Positions 1 to 13,637 of a stretch of DNA of 64,000 nt are shown one piece after another. The notes below the pieces were generated by a model. It was not told where the DNA came from. It made no database searches and saw only the letters and a program-made list of their open reading frames with translations. How positions within the stretch are numbered: position 1 is the first letter of the stretch; each line of letters begins with the position of its first letter. The stretch is taken from NCBI GenBank assembly GCA_004794655.1, contig SMMW01000083.1, forward strand, positions 865,001-929,000, given 5' to 3'. The stretch comes from Marisa cornuarietis. Taxonomy: Eukaryota; Mollusca; Gastropoda; Architaenioglossa; Ampullariidae. A program made the position numbers and the translations under genes.

Positions 1-3000
1 AGTGTTTTGCTAAGCGGCTCGGCTGTGAGGGCTGTTTTCTTGAGAGAGATTGGCACCGCGGATCGTGGACCCATAACGAGCCATTTGACGACGGCATAGG
101 CATCTGGGTCCTATGTTACGCCGTTAATTCAAATACGGAGACAACACCACCATTTCCATCCGTAACAATTAGTAGTATTAGTTAGTAACAGCAACAGGCT
201 AACACAGAGATCATTACAATGGAACAAGCGCCGGAGAGATGGTGGGAGTCCACCTTCCACATGCCTTAGCCGAGATACAGTGGACCACACACCCTTTGCC
301 CTATCTGCAACTATCTGTACTTTGTTTAATCTGTGGCCTGAATAGGAACCCAAGCGAAACCCATGTTTCACAAGTATATTTTAAAGAATGTGAAAACAAA
401 TGTTCTTAAATGATGTGGGGACCCATTATAGCGACTTTGGCCCACGAACAGATCATTTGTCTTGTGTTGAATGAAATAGCGCGTAACTGTTGCGTAGTGA
501 TGCTGTGACACGTTCCGTGACCCCGACGTCGCGGGTTGTGTCCCCTGACGAGTGCAATGTAATCCAAGTGCTTAGGGCTCTGTTACTGGTGGTGTATATA
601 TTCGAGTTAAACAAAATTGCTTTGTGAGTCAGCGTCTCGAGCTTTACGAGTCTGTGAACCTGTACAACTCTTCTAATAGTAATGGGATATTTTATTTATC
701 TACTCTGGCTACTGTTTTCTTTCCAAGCGCTTGCTCTGCTAGTGTGAGTTTGGCGTGTGAGGTGCCTGAATGCATTTCTATTTTAATGGTTTTCTGTCTC
801 CTCTTTGCTTAAAAAGCAGGTTGTTTCCTCTTTAACAATATTATGTGTACACTTACATGACTTTATCACAATTCCGGGAAACGCTATTCTTAGGGTTATT
901 CTCACTGAATTTTCTGTTAAAAAGCATTTAAAAAGCACGTGAAGCTGACACAAATGATGCAATAGTTCAATTAGGTACAGAAGGTGAAAATGTGCCTACC
1001 TGCAGTTGAATAACACACAGTGAGTCTGTAAACTATAATAGTGCCGAGACGTAATACCGGGAATTCCCGTTGTAAAATACTACTACATTAAACAAATATC
1101 ATGTAAGCAAGATGTTTGCTATGTTAAACTGGCTTCTCAGGTATTTCTTTCGAACAGTCCATTTCTTGTTGCGTAATTTAGCTTCCAAGAAGTGCGCCGC
1201 TTGTTATTTCCGATCTTCCAAGCTACACAGATACCAAAATAGAACCACCTCACACTCTCCGCGTCAGCTTGGCATTATCTTTACTGGAGCTTTGGACCTT
1301 CAGCAGAATATTACTAGATATTAATTTTTACCTTTAGGAAAAGTACCTTTTCTCTCTGTTAAAAATATGTGTACGTTTTCTTTCAATAACAATATTGCCA
1401 CGCATACATAGCAACCTATGGCAAAGCTTACTAGAAAACAATTCCTTAAATATCTAGTTGATGATGAAAACCTGAAGATCCAAGCGTTTAAGGGAAATCA
1501 CTGAAGATCAAAAGTCGAAATACAAAATTCGTAAATCTTCAGAAAACCTATGTTAGTGAGGTCAGGCAACGTGTGAACATTAAGGACAATAACATCTCAT
1601 TTTCTAGGAAAAAGGTAGTTCACTATATCTGAAGATTTTTGCTGTAAAACATAAATAAATGAATGAACGAAGAAAATGATATAAGCCGTCTGACTCCCAA
1701 TGAATTCCTGAACAAGCTCTTAATAAATCGGTGATTAATCTTATCCGCACAAAGCTACGCGGAAAAAGTTTAGAATGATATATATATATATATAGACACA
1801 CATGCACAGACAGGGAGACATACTATTGCAGCCAATTTATGTCGTCAGAAGTGACAACTTTTACAGCTATACATAATAATAATGCACATACCTGTGATTC
1901 AGCAAAATCCACGCAGTAGTACCGTACCTGGACAGTCGTCACACATGGTAGCCTTACAATCGATACGGCTTCATTCGGCTTTTATCTCAGAGTAGTTACA
2001 ATAGTCCTCACTACCTTCGTCTGGACACTTCACTATCGCATTTATGGTCACGTGATGTCGCGATCTGTTTCGTTTCATAAAGTATCCAGCTTTCTGTTTA
2101 GAATCTGAGAACCTACAAAGTTACAAAAATAGCACAACGTCATGCTTTTGACGAACCTTATCGTGTTTTTATTTATAGCATGTATTTGTCAATGCGCTAA
2201 AAAGTATTGCTTACATATTTATAAATAAATATAATATAATATAAACATTTAGATTTGTAAAATAATGCTACATTATAATATGCTTGTAGTTAATCAAATG
2301 TGTTTTGCTTAAGAGGCGAGAACCGACATTTTGCTCTGTGAGTCTGCGTGATTCACGTTTCGCTAAGTGGAGCCAATTCCGCGTGTTCTGCTAGTCCCAC
2401 GGCCATCAGAGTTTCACACATAACAAAATATCTGTTTCGTTGACTTATCAGCTCTTAAAGGAAAGTAATCCATACTAGAATAACTCCTGCAAGTACCAGC
2501 AGTTTCCTCCCTTATGTATTAATTCATTTACGCACAGTGCGATGTGTCTTATGACACTACCCTAGTTGAGAAGCGATCATCCACTGTTTAAGATGCCTTA
2601 TCAGCCGATAAAACATAGCTTAGGACCGAATCGAAATCGAAAGGAATATGCCTACCACAAAATAGTCTGCCAATTTTAGTGGAATAGGAAAAAACCCAAT
2701 TGAACCGCCATCAACCCAGCAAAGACACAAGATTGGCAAAATATCGGCATTTGGTCGGCACTTCAGGGGCTTCAATATTAATATTTCCTTGGTTGCAATA
2801 TTGGCCCAAGATTAAGAGTGAAAACTTGCCTAGCGTTGGCCCTAGATAAACGAAAGCGTGGCCAAATCTTCCATAAGTGCCATTTATACGCAACCACACT
2901 ATTCTTGCATTCAGATGTCTTAATCAGCCCAACAAGTAAATATAAATATTAAATATTTTATTTTCGAATGAACCACTAAAGGTGGGCTCAGCCTTTCATA

Positions 3001-4318
3001 TATATATATATATAAAATACCCCTCCTGCAGGAAAAAAGTGCACAAGCATAAATGTAAACAAGCAGCCGGTCCACAATTTTGCTGCCGAATCTCAACTGA
3101 AGCTAAATATTCATCCACTTTCTTGAAGGTCTTTAAAAAAACATAGGCAACATTTGCACCATTAGTGCAATGGATAACCCTGAAAACAAAGATTAACATA
3201 ATACTGAGATATATATATATATATACAAGTGTCGGTAAAAAGTAACTAAATAAATTTAATACAAATAAATCTCTTTACACGAACAAAATGAACAAAAAAT
3301 GGTACATCTAATTCTCTAAATATACAAACAGTGAATATAAAATCTTACAATTAATAGAACTGCCTGAAGATGCCTCTGACAATGCTGAGAAAATGTAGGT
3401 CTAATGATGGCCCCTAAAAAACAAACAAAAGTCCCTCAATGCTCCTCTATTAAATTCAGGAACAAGGGACTGAATCTTTCCTCTGCATAAAATAAAAATG
3501 GCGCTGAAAATTCTCTAAATATATATTACCTAGGAGATTATGTAAAATCAACAGTCAGAAAAACTGGTGGTGTAATAACGATGCAGTCTGTCTGATGGTG
3601 GCTCATTTAAAGCAAAAAAAAAAAATCAAAACCAACAAACTCTTATGTTGATATTTTCAAGATAATGTTAGGTACAAGGTGCATCAAACAAGCTAAATGA
3701 GGTAATTCTATTCAAATAAATTAGCTAATTAAAATTGCTATTAATACAGGGATTACGCTCATTTATTTTCTTGTTATTATTGGTACTATGGCTTACTTTT
3801 GGTTTCCTCAAATACCGAAAGATCACATTCTAGATTATGGAGAAACAAGCCAATCACAATAATGAATGTTAGTTCTTGCCGAGGTCATAGTTCCAGGCGT
3901 GTGTAGGCATATTTACAGGATTATTTCTTTTGTGCAGTTACAGTTGTAAATCTAATAAATATAAATAATGAGCATAATTGGTTGTCACTTTTATGACGAT
4001 TTCTTCACGTACAGTCTACACGTGCATCAGGTGTCACTGAAATTAGGTCGCTAATCCAGATTTGAATTATCTAAGGAACTATCCAGTTTCTTCCCTTTCT
4101 GGAATAGAGTGTAATAGCAAATACTTTTACAATTTCTAAGCAGACATATTGCCATAATATTTGAGTAAAGACCTTTGAGCAAGCAGTTTTAGACAGTCGT
4201 GGAGTTAAGCCTATTCAGCAGCACTAAAACGATTAAATTATTCTTATAGTAATAAAGATAAGGAATTAAAGAAAGATTTCCTCCACTCCTTCAACAAGTG
4301 ACTATGATCACATCGTTG
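1..4318. other. Non-coding flank downstream of gene A
   Basis: AT-rich sequence with short (TA)n runs at about 1778-1793, 2998-3013 and 3209-3226. I find no exon with homology or convincing splice signals; ORFs here are all under 82 codons and look random. The part nearest gene A is probably its 3' UTR. Confidence 0.5.
3762..3767 (-). terminator. Candidate poly(A) signal of gene A
   Basis: AATAAA on the minus strand (TTTATT on plus) is the first canonical signal I find downstream of the gene A stop codon; it would give a 3' UTR of about 550 nt. In DNA this AT-rich it may be chance. Confidence 0.3.
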
Positions 4319-4596
4319 TTACCGGAAGGTAATCAGATACTCCGGGTAGGCTTGAGCATCGTGGAAGATGACAAACATGGAAGGTCTGGCCACACTATTG
4401 GTGGCAGAGTCATACCTTTCCTCTCCTGCTCGTAGAGGGAGGACTTTCATGCCTGAACGGCCTTCTGTGTAGGATCCAGTCAGAACTTTGCACTGATAAA
4501 TAACTCTTCTTCCAATGATGTCTTTTGGAGAATATGTTCTTTGTAACGAGTACGAAGACTCAACGGCAAAGTAGACCCCATCTCCATAACATGTAG
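4319..4596 (-). CDS. Gene A exon 19: ART catalytic domain, second half, and stop
   Basis: It encodes ATCYGDGVYFAVESSYSLQR, later GRRVIYQCKVLTGSYTEGRS and MFVIFHDAQAYPEYLITF, ending with TAA at 4319-4321. GVYFA carries the catalytic Tyr. In the PEYLITF strand Leu occupies the position that is Glu in PARP1, giving the H-Y-L triad of human PARP14; such enzymes transfer one ADP-ribose unit. The residue assignment is by alignment to remembered motifs. Confidence 0.92.
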
Positions 4597-5815
4597 CTGC
4601 AAAAAAGAACTCTATAGAGTCTCTAGGGAATGTTGATTTCTTGGCTATTTAGCAGATTATGATGGTGTTAACGGGTTCTACATATGAAGTAGAATTTTAT
4701 TATTAAAGGCCACAAAACTAAATCTATTTAAACACAATACAAAACAACTTTATTAATACTTTTCAGGAAGTTTTGTGTTTGCCAACGGTAACATCACTTT
4801 ACATAAAACGTCAACACAAGGTACAAAAGAACATAAAATATCTACATTCAGTTCTGGTTTTCCATTTGTGTTCATGCACACTTGCATTTATAGTCATTCT
4901 CACACAAGTAAAAATGTGTACGAATTCCTATCGTCACTCAAGTAGGAAAACAAAGCAGTAAGTATGATATCAATTGATAAATAAGTAAAAAGGACGATCC
5001 GGAATGGCAGCAGGAGTTACGAGCGTCTCTGTTCATGTTATATATCCTTTCCATTATTTTGGGGAGAAATAAGTGCACATAACGTGTGTCTCTAGCTTTT
5101 AGAACTCTAAAATAATGGTAAAGATCAAATAAACGTAGAAAAAGAGTTGATTTCTAAACTCATCCGTTAGTTTCTCGACTACCTTTGCTGGAGTAAAGAG
5201 TAAACTGAACAGTTTTTACGATGGAGTGCTTACAATCAAATGATGGCTTTAACTCTTCATTTCTTCATTGTTTGTATGAACAACTTTATTGAAGGTGCTG
5301 ACATCTACTCACCATTTTTGCCACAGTAGCTGCGGTTAAAACCATACAAATTAATGTTCCTCACGGCATCACTCGATGTTCCGTGCCACAATGTCCTTTC
5401 CAGGTTTTCCGTCAAGTTTTGTTTACGTATACGGGCTTTCTTTGCCATGTACTGCTGGTAAAGTTCAGGGTTCTGCACGCGCTGAATCTGTAACAAAATG
5501 CATTACCTCTATTTGTTTAATATATAAGAAAAATGAGAGAGCAAAAACGTACTTTAGCAAGGTGAATAAAAGACGGATGTAAAATTGGTTTCTTTGTAGT
5601 GTTAGAAATAAAACCAAGTTCTTGGACAATTCATAATTAGCAGGAACAATTACTACAAGGTGATTAAGACTTTTTTCGTCTCATCGACAATTAAGTTTTA
5701 CAGGGTAAACATCTTTTGTATTAACTGCCCTTTTTCAGTTTAAAATAATTTCTCAGATTAGTTTACTATTTACTATTATTTTCAAAATTCATCTTTATAA
5801 GTCCATCATGCGCGC

Positions 5816-5849
<34 letters not shown>

Positions 5850-8800
5850 ACGTGCTCATAAAACCATGTGCTCTAACATGATGAATTAATCTATAATCTC
5901 GAAGCCACTCAAAAGCGACTCAAAACATCTGTCACTTCCCTGAGCTTGCTTCCTTGTCTCATCGAAGTGGGATAAACCTTAATGTGCACGTCACCATACC
6001 TGTAGGATTTCAAGCGTATTTCTTCCTCTTGTCTGTAGCATCCTATCACGGACACTGATGTACTCAGAACTCTCTTGCTTGAGGGTAACCAGTTTGATAG
6101 CTTCACTCTTTGCTTGTGGTTCCCACGTTTCAGGCAGCATGCTCATGCTGCTGGCAATGTCTGGAACACCATGAAACCAGCATCATAGTCGTCGTCATCA
6201 TCATCAGCATCATCCAGGAACAGTTCGAAGTTTGCAAGAGGAAAGAACAAAGAACAAGACATAAAAATCTAAGCGAAAAGCAAATATTAAATGAAAAAAA
6301 TAAAGTGTGATTATGGAGGAGAAACATCTTACCACTTACCACTCACAAGACAAACTGGCTGAGGATAAATGTCTTTTAACTTAAATATAGAAAAGAAGAC
6401 ACAGTAAGGAGGTAGAAGGGTGACCAGCAGTAAAACGATCCCAACACTTTTCAAGCTTTGTACAGTATCATGAATATAGCAAACAAGAGCAAACAGACCT
6501 AATCAGATGATAGGTAAGGTACGGGTAAGGAAAGTCTTACAAGATTCTTGAATTATTAATAGTTTTTAAATATTTGTATGATGGCACCAATGACAAAGAG
6601 ATTCATAAGTACTGTAAGACTAATGAGAGACTTTCAAGTGCAACAACAAATCATATACTCTAAGTTAGTCTTCAAATTAAATTTTTTATGTCAATGAAAA
6701 GAATGTTAATATTAATATTGAATAACGATTGACAAAGAAATGTGTCTACAGTATAATGGATGGTATATTTTGCAAATAGATGTTCTCTTCTATGATTGTA
6801 TTACCTTATGTGTATATGCTGTTTTCCTGTAAAACTATTTTATGTGTATTTTATATGCTTTTGTGTATCTGTACATTAATTACGGAATAAATGAAGAAAA
6901 GTACTTGAAAGGCCGTAGAAGTCAATGATAAACATTATTTACTGTCAATGCGAGCATGAGGACAATCTTGGGGAGGAGAGGCGAGATAACGGGACGAGAC
7001 TTTCGCAGGCGGTAAAAAAAAAATGCTGCTACCTTTATTTTGCGCCCATTGAATCTTAGAGAAAAAACTAACAAATAAAGAGATACATTAATTTAGTCGG
7101 GACAATCCAATATCTGCCAACTCAGGTTTAATAAAGCGGCAGTTAAATAACAGATTCGCAGGTTACAATTAGGAGAATCTGTCAAATAAAAGGGGTTTTT
7201 AAGTGACAGCTTTTATTAACAAACTCTTTGTTTAAAGTTTGGATATTCATCTGTAAGGACGAATAAAGAGGTAGCTTATATTAACAGATTCTTTGGTTAC
7301 ACTTTGGAGATTCATCTGTCAAGTAAGGTCTAATAATTAAGCAGCTTATTTATTAACATAAAGTTTGGTTACAATTGGTAGATTCACCATCCATGTAAGG
7401 TCTAATAAAGTGAAGGCTTTTATTAACATATCATTTGGTTACAATTCGAAAAGAAGAGAGAAGAGAAAAAAAGAAGGAAGAACAAAAAGAAGAGGAGGGT
7501 AATTATTATAAAGAGATAACGATGTTAGTGAGACTCGTGAAGACGGCAAAGAAGACAACAGGAGAACTTTTGCAGCACCTTACATAGTACAGTGTGAAGA
7601 ACCAAATAAAAGATTGACACAATACCTTCAATTATTTCTTTTCTCATGACTTTCAGCGTATTTTCTCGATCGTATTTGGGGGACACCTCCATCTCACTGA
7701 AGTCGACAACAAATACACTGCCGTGGTAAAGGGAGACAATTGTCTCCCTGCTCTGATAGGCGTGCTCTATCACCAGATTGTCGCTCTTGACAAATGCTTT
7801 TCGCTCAACTCCTGTGGGTGTCTCCTGACAGTACAACAATACTACAATAAACAGTCACATTAACTTGCAAAACATTATATAATACAACAGATAACTGCAG
7901 TATTGTAACGAAAAAAATCATATTTTGTTAATTTTCTATTTTTTCTGTTTTCGCTGTCTTTCCACAGAGGAGGAAATGAGTATTGCCCTCACAGAAACCT
8001 AGCCCAGAGATTGGTGTGTCTCTAACACCCTGCTCCCTGACTACAGTAAAGAGACGGGTTTTTTTTCACATACCTCCCTTTGGTTCAAAGCAAGCAGATC
8101 CTATGTCCCTCATCTCATCTGATAATGTGCTTGCATGCTGCCTACACGGTGATTGAAATGTTTACCTTACTACTACAAGTATGAGGATTAAAAATTTTCA
8201 CAGCATCCTTTGGAGAGACATTACCTAGCGAAAATATAAAAGTGGAATGGCAGCGACTGGTGTACCTTTATGTAGTACCACTGGACCAAGTTGGCTGTCA
8301 GAGTTTCCTGCTTCTGCTGTTCAGCCAGGTTCTGAATCCTGTACATTTCTCTGGTTACCATATCAACATCTTCTCGCAGCCCCCTCAGTGTCACAGAATA
8401 ATAATCCTTTTGCAGCTGAACATCGTGAAGTGAGCATAAACTTTCGATTTGTTTGAACTGCAATCAAATTTGAGATTTTTCCTTCGTTTAGAGAATTATT
8501 TTACAGATGGTAGGCAGCGGACGACAAACATTTCACAATATAATGTAAAGGAAATATTTAGTAAAACAAGAGAATATTCTATCAGATTAAACTTTTTGAA
8601 GACCAGCAGATTATAGTCGAAGAGCCACGCTAATAGAAGCCTGAATACTAAAGACATTAACAGAGCAGCAGATCTTGTTAAACCTAAGAACGAATGTTCG
8701 AACAGGTTTTATTTTGCGCTTATGCATTTCTCTTTTTTTCCAGATCGTTTCCTGCCAGCTGTATTGATCCTCATCTTTTTGTCATCTCCTTTTGATCAAC

Positions 8801-11800
8801 GAAAAAAATTAGTCAGTGGTTAGTCTATACAGAAATGTTTCTAACCGTTGAGGTGGAGGGATTTACAAGAATTGAGTACCCTTATCGTTGCTAAATACAT
8901 TGAGGCGGGTGGAAAAGTCTGAAACTTATTTTCTTTTTTCATTTTTCTTTTTTCCCCTCCTAATTGCCTTCCTTTAAATCTGCTGCATGTGGTCCTCCAT
9001 CACATGCTCACGAGAACATGAGAGAAGACTTGCTATGTAGTCCTAAAAAGCTAGACGAAAAGTTTTCGGACCTTAAATATACAAATCGACAAAGAACTAA
9101 AGTTGGCAAGGCTCATACATCGTGGCCTGAGGGGCGAACCTTATCGAAACACAGAAGATGACCAATGGTTTATAAACTGCATTGTCTCTGAGAGATACGA
9201 TCACGAGTTCAATCGTCATCGTCGTCGTCCTCATCGTCGAAATTCATTTTCAAAACTAAATTGTGCAATGATAAATTGTTACTGATATCTCTCTACAATG
9301 CAAAGTTCTAGTTACCTCTTCATCCGTCAGTTTGTTCAGGTCCTTTAATGACTTGGTAATGAACTTTCCATTCACAAAAGACGTAAATTCTTTCATAATT
9401 TTCGCTACTCTTTTACTGTCGGTTGCATATATGTACAATCTCACAGCCTCAGGTATCGGTTGTTTCTGGCCAGCAACATACAACGTGCCTGAAAAAATCC
9501 AGTAGTATGAATATTTGTAGACATTTTGGGCGGACGTGCTTTGTACAATATAAAGTGCGTACAATATCTATGTGCTTGTCGTCGTAATGGAGGTCAAATT
9601 TTAAGAAGAAATAGTCTTGGTATTGGCTAATATTGTATGTATATTTATATAACCTTGTATATATATATATATGCTAAAAGAAAAGCTGCACAAGCGTTTA
9701 TACTTTCGCCGCTCACATTTATTATTATTATTATTATTATTAATGAAATTTAATATATATTCAAGCAATGAGAACCTACCCAAATGCTTAGGAGGAGCTG
9801 TTTCAAGAGACTCCCATACTGTGTCCTGGAGTTTGGTAGCAAGAAATAAACACACTATTTGTTAACTTGTTCTGATACATACACATGCACCATAAGAACC
9901 TATTACGCCTCTATGAGTAAAAAAATATATCTCTGTGTAAAAGATGAATTATTTTTTATTGATATTTGCGACATTTACTTCAGTTAACGTATCTTTCATA
10001 TTTTGTCCGTGAATTATGTAAGTTATATCACTTATATCAAATACTTTGGAAAAAATACCTCTGAGCACTGGGTTTCACTGTCCGATTCCTCAAAGAGGCG
10101 GCGGGAGAAAACTTCTGAAATGTATATTGACGAAATGAAAGTATGTAAGGTAACTGTCCGTTGTATTTTGTTTGTAAGAATCGCAGTCAAAAGGTTTTGT
10201 TTGGAGACTTAATGTGAGATTTATTTTGAATGGTACTTTGGTAAATATATTATTTTTCTGTGATTTTTGGCAAGTAAATTTTGTAAGGGACTAAGATCAC
10301 AGAGACAAATATCAGAGACAGGCATCGAGGTCAGTGTAGGAAAAGTTTACTGATTTCCAATGAAGTGAAAAATTATACAAAGACCTCAAAGACGACTGAG
10401 AAGCTTAAAATATGAGGCTTTAAGAAAATCAAGTCATGCAAACTTTGTAAATGTTTAGCTAATTATGGGTATTTTATCTTTAGTCTTAACATTTACGCAT
10501 AAGGGAGTTTTACTTGAACAATGCTGTCTCAAAATTGTAGGTCAAGGACAAAAGTTTCATAGGGCCTGTTAAGTGGTTTGCCGCGTCTAGTGAGACATGG
10601 GATGGCATTATTGTAGGCAGGCTTGGCAAGTTACAAATAACAATCCTCTGCTTTAAATCATTTATCACTAGGAACAAGGTCCTGTGCGACGTTGTAGTTT
10701 AATGAAAATCCATACGCTGGCCAAAGTAAACGAAAACAAAACCCAACAAGAAGAAAACAAAGCTGCTTCAAAGGGTATTTCATGCACAATATAAACAATA
10801 TTATTGAGTATAAAAAGGAAAATATACTATTCACGTTTGTTCTAGGCTTTTTTCGAGTATGTGTGAACAGAGAGAACGCAGATTTTTACGTGAGAATTAA
10901 ATTCACTTTATATTTTAAACGGGTCGTTCTTAGAACTGAAAGGAACTGAAAGAAATGCTACAGAGGCAGCTAAGGACCAGAAGCAGTGGTGCTACAAGTA
11001 ATTAGAGGTGTAACTGCAGAAGGTGGCAACCTCCTGAATGTCTCCGGTCTATAACAGCGGCTATGACTATTTCTCAGTGGCCCTATAATTTGTCGGCTTG
11101 TTCAACAACCGTGATAAAGATGGGATGTAGACTCACTTGTTGCTTTTATTTTGGGAGGGATTTCTTCAGTTTCTTCACCAGCCATTCTCTTCTGCTCCGT
11201 GTGGAAAGCCTAAACAGCAGAAAGTAAATCATCATCAATCATCATCAATCATCAATCAATCATCGCTGGTTTGCCTTTCTTTGGAAAAGGATATGATATC
11301 TACCTGCATCGTTTCTTGGTCCTTGTAAACCACCACCCTCACTTCTTTCACACTTGTGTTGGGAAACTTCTGCGGAAATCGCCCGACAGTGGTGAGTATA
11401 GTGCGTGCGACCACATCGCGAGGAAAGCCAAGGATTCCGGTACCCAGGGCAGGGATGGCGATGGTGGAGAACTGTTGAATGCTGGCCTCTTTCAGACACA
11501 TTTCAACTGATGACTGTAACTGCTGAAAGAAACCGTGAATAATAACTATTGAAAATTAATCTAATTAAGCAAGCACTACATACATACACAATAATATGCC
11601 TTCTGTTAAAATCTGTTATTGCAATCAGCTTTTGATCTCTATTACACTTTTTTTGCTAAGACATAGAATTTTTTAAATCACACTTTAAGCTTAAAAGGGA
11701 GAAACCTGTGCGGCTCCGTCACTTTTCCACTTGTCAAGAGCAAGATGAAATATTGTCTTGCAGGCAAGGTTGTGTCCCCCCGTACATGCCATTCCTCCTT

Positions 11801-12078
11801 CAGGTATTCCCTTAGGGTATTTTAAATGGCATTCTCTCTGCAGATCAGGACCTGCAGCCGTTGCAATAGATGAAGAAATGGCACCTCCGTTCAAACTCAA
11901 GTTGGTAGCTGTGGAGTTGACAATGACATCAACCTGCGAAATTCACGTAAAAAATAGTCTCATTAATTAGTACATTATTACAGGTATAAAATTATCTAAA
12001 ACGATAAAAAGGAGAAAAGGAGTCATGGATAGCATGAGCAGTTAAAAACTGGTTCCTTGTCTTTTTTTTTTGTTTAAT

Positions 12079-12132
<54 letters not shown>

Positions 12133-13558
12133 TCCATATGTTTGTATTTAGATTCTTTTTTAACATTTTCTAACGAATTATGAGCGACCGTGTTTTAAAG
12201 TTAATTTCTCTTTTTACCTCTTGCATTGCAATTTCTCCTTCTACTATAGAAATTGAAATTTCTTGATGTTCTTTTGAATTTGACAGCTCTGATCCAGCTT
12301 CTGAAAGTATATTAAAATAAAGAAACCTTAAAATTGACATAGTGGACGATAGCTACAGATAAATAATTCCTTTTTTTTTGCCTTATTGTCATGCTTTAAA
12401 AATATAATTATCGTAAACTCTTTAACGCAAAATTCTTATTATCTTACCTGCATCTTCTGTGGTGGTGGTGGTGGTGGTGTTGGTGGTGGTGGTGGTGGTG
12501 GTGGTTGGCTTTTTGTCGTAAGAAGCAATAGTCAGGGCCAATTGGAAATTGTTCACAGTATTTCGCAAAATATCACAAAGTAGAACATCTCTGATGCTGC
12601 TGTTGGGGTTGGTATCGAAGTAAAGCCTTACAGCCTCCACTATAACCCGGGTGGCCTCTTCAACAGGGTAGCCAAAAACTCCGGAGCTGATGGCTGGGAG
12701 GGCAATGGATGTGTAGCCCAGGTCAGAGGCAGTCTTCAGGCATTTTATCACTGTAGCCTGCAGACATTGTTCCTCACCTTTGTTGCCTCCCTTATACCGA
12801 GGCCCAACGGCATGAATGATGGACTTGCAGGGAAGCTTTCCTGGGCCTGTCACCAGCACATCTCCTTCACACAGCTTGTCTCTGGTTTTGAGAAGAAGGT
12901 TACACTCGCTCTGTATCTCTTTACCTCCTGTAAGACACACGCATGTGCACCCATCAAAACACGTGAGTAGAGCTGTTCTGAGAACTGAGTGAGCAAAGAC
13001 TTTATGCAAATATATGGAAATTTGAAACAGATTTTAAAGCAGTTTTGTGTAATCTATCTTAGGATTAAGAAGAGGTGAGGTTTTTTGACAAGCCTGGAAA
13101 AACTTGTTGGGCTGATGTTAACTGATATTATTTTTTAGTTAAATGAACATTTTGCATTAATCAGTCATGATGTGTAATTCAAATCATATAGCATACCGAA
13201 ATTAATTTACCAACAGCAAGATTTGACTTTTTAAAAATTAATAAATGTAAATTTGAAACAAAAGCAAACAAATGAAGTCAAGAAAATATGGAAACCTAGA
13301 TGAAAGATACAAAATGGAAAATTTTAATGCGTCCATTTATAGGAAACTGAATAAAAATAACGGCGATAAGAAACACGAGACTCTTTTATTGCCGTGTATA
13401 GAACTTGACTAATATTAGTAATTGTTTTAGGTAATTATTACTCTTCCTTGTCTTGTGACAAATGAAAATTTAATTGATGAATACTTTTTCAGTCTCGTGA
13501 AGTTAAAATCTTTTACGGAGATACTTTATGCTGCGTTTTACCCGTTGACGTGTCAAAG

Positions 13559-13597
<39 letters not shown>

Positions 13598-13603
13598 ACA
13601 CAC

Positions 13604-13637
<34 letters not shown>

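Noticed and set aside
9780..9865. Possible extra gene A exon (minus) reading CLFLATKLQDTVWESLETAP
   Set aside because: It has a usable GTAGGT donor, but its in-phase acceptor (AAATAG) lacks a pyrimidine tract and the better acceptor gives a stop in the required phase. Exons 13 and 14 join correctly without it.
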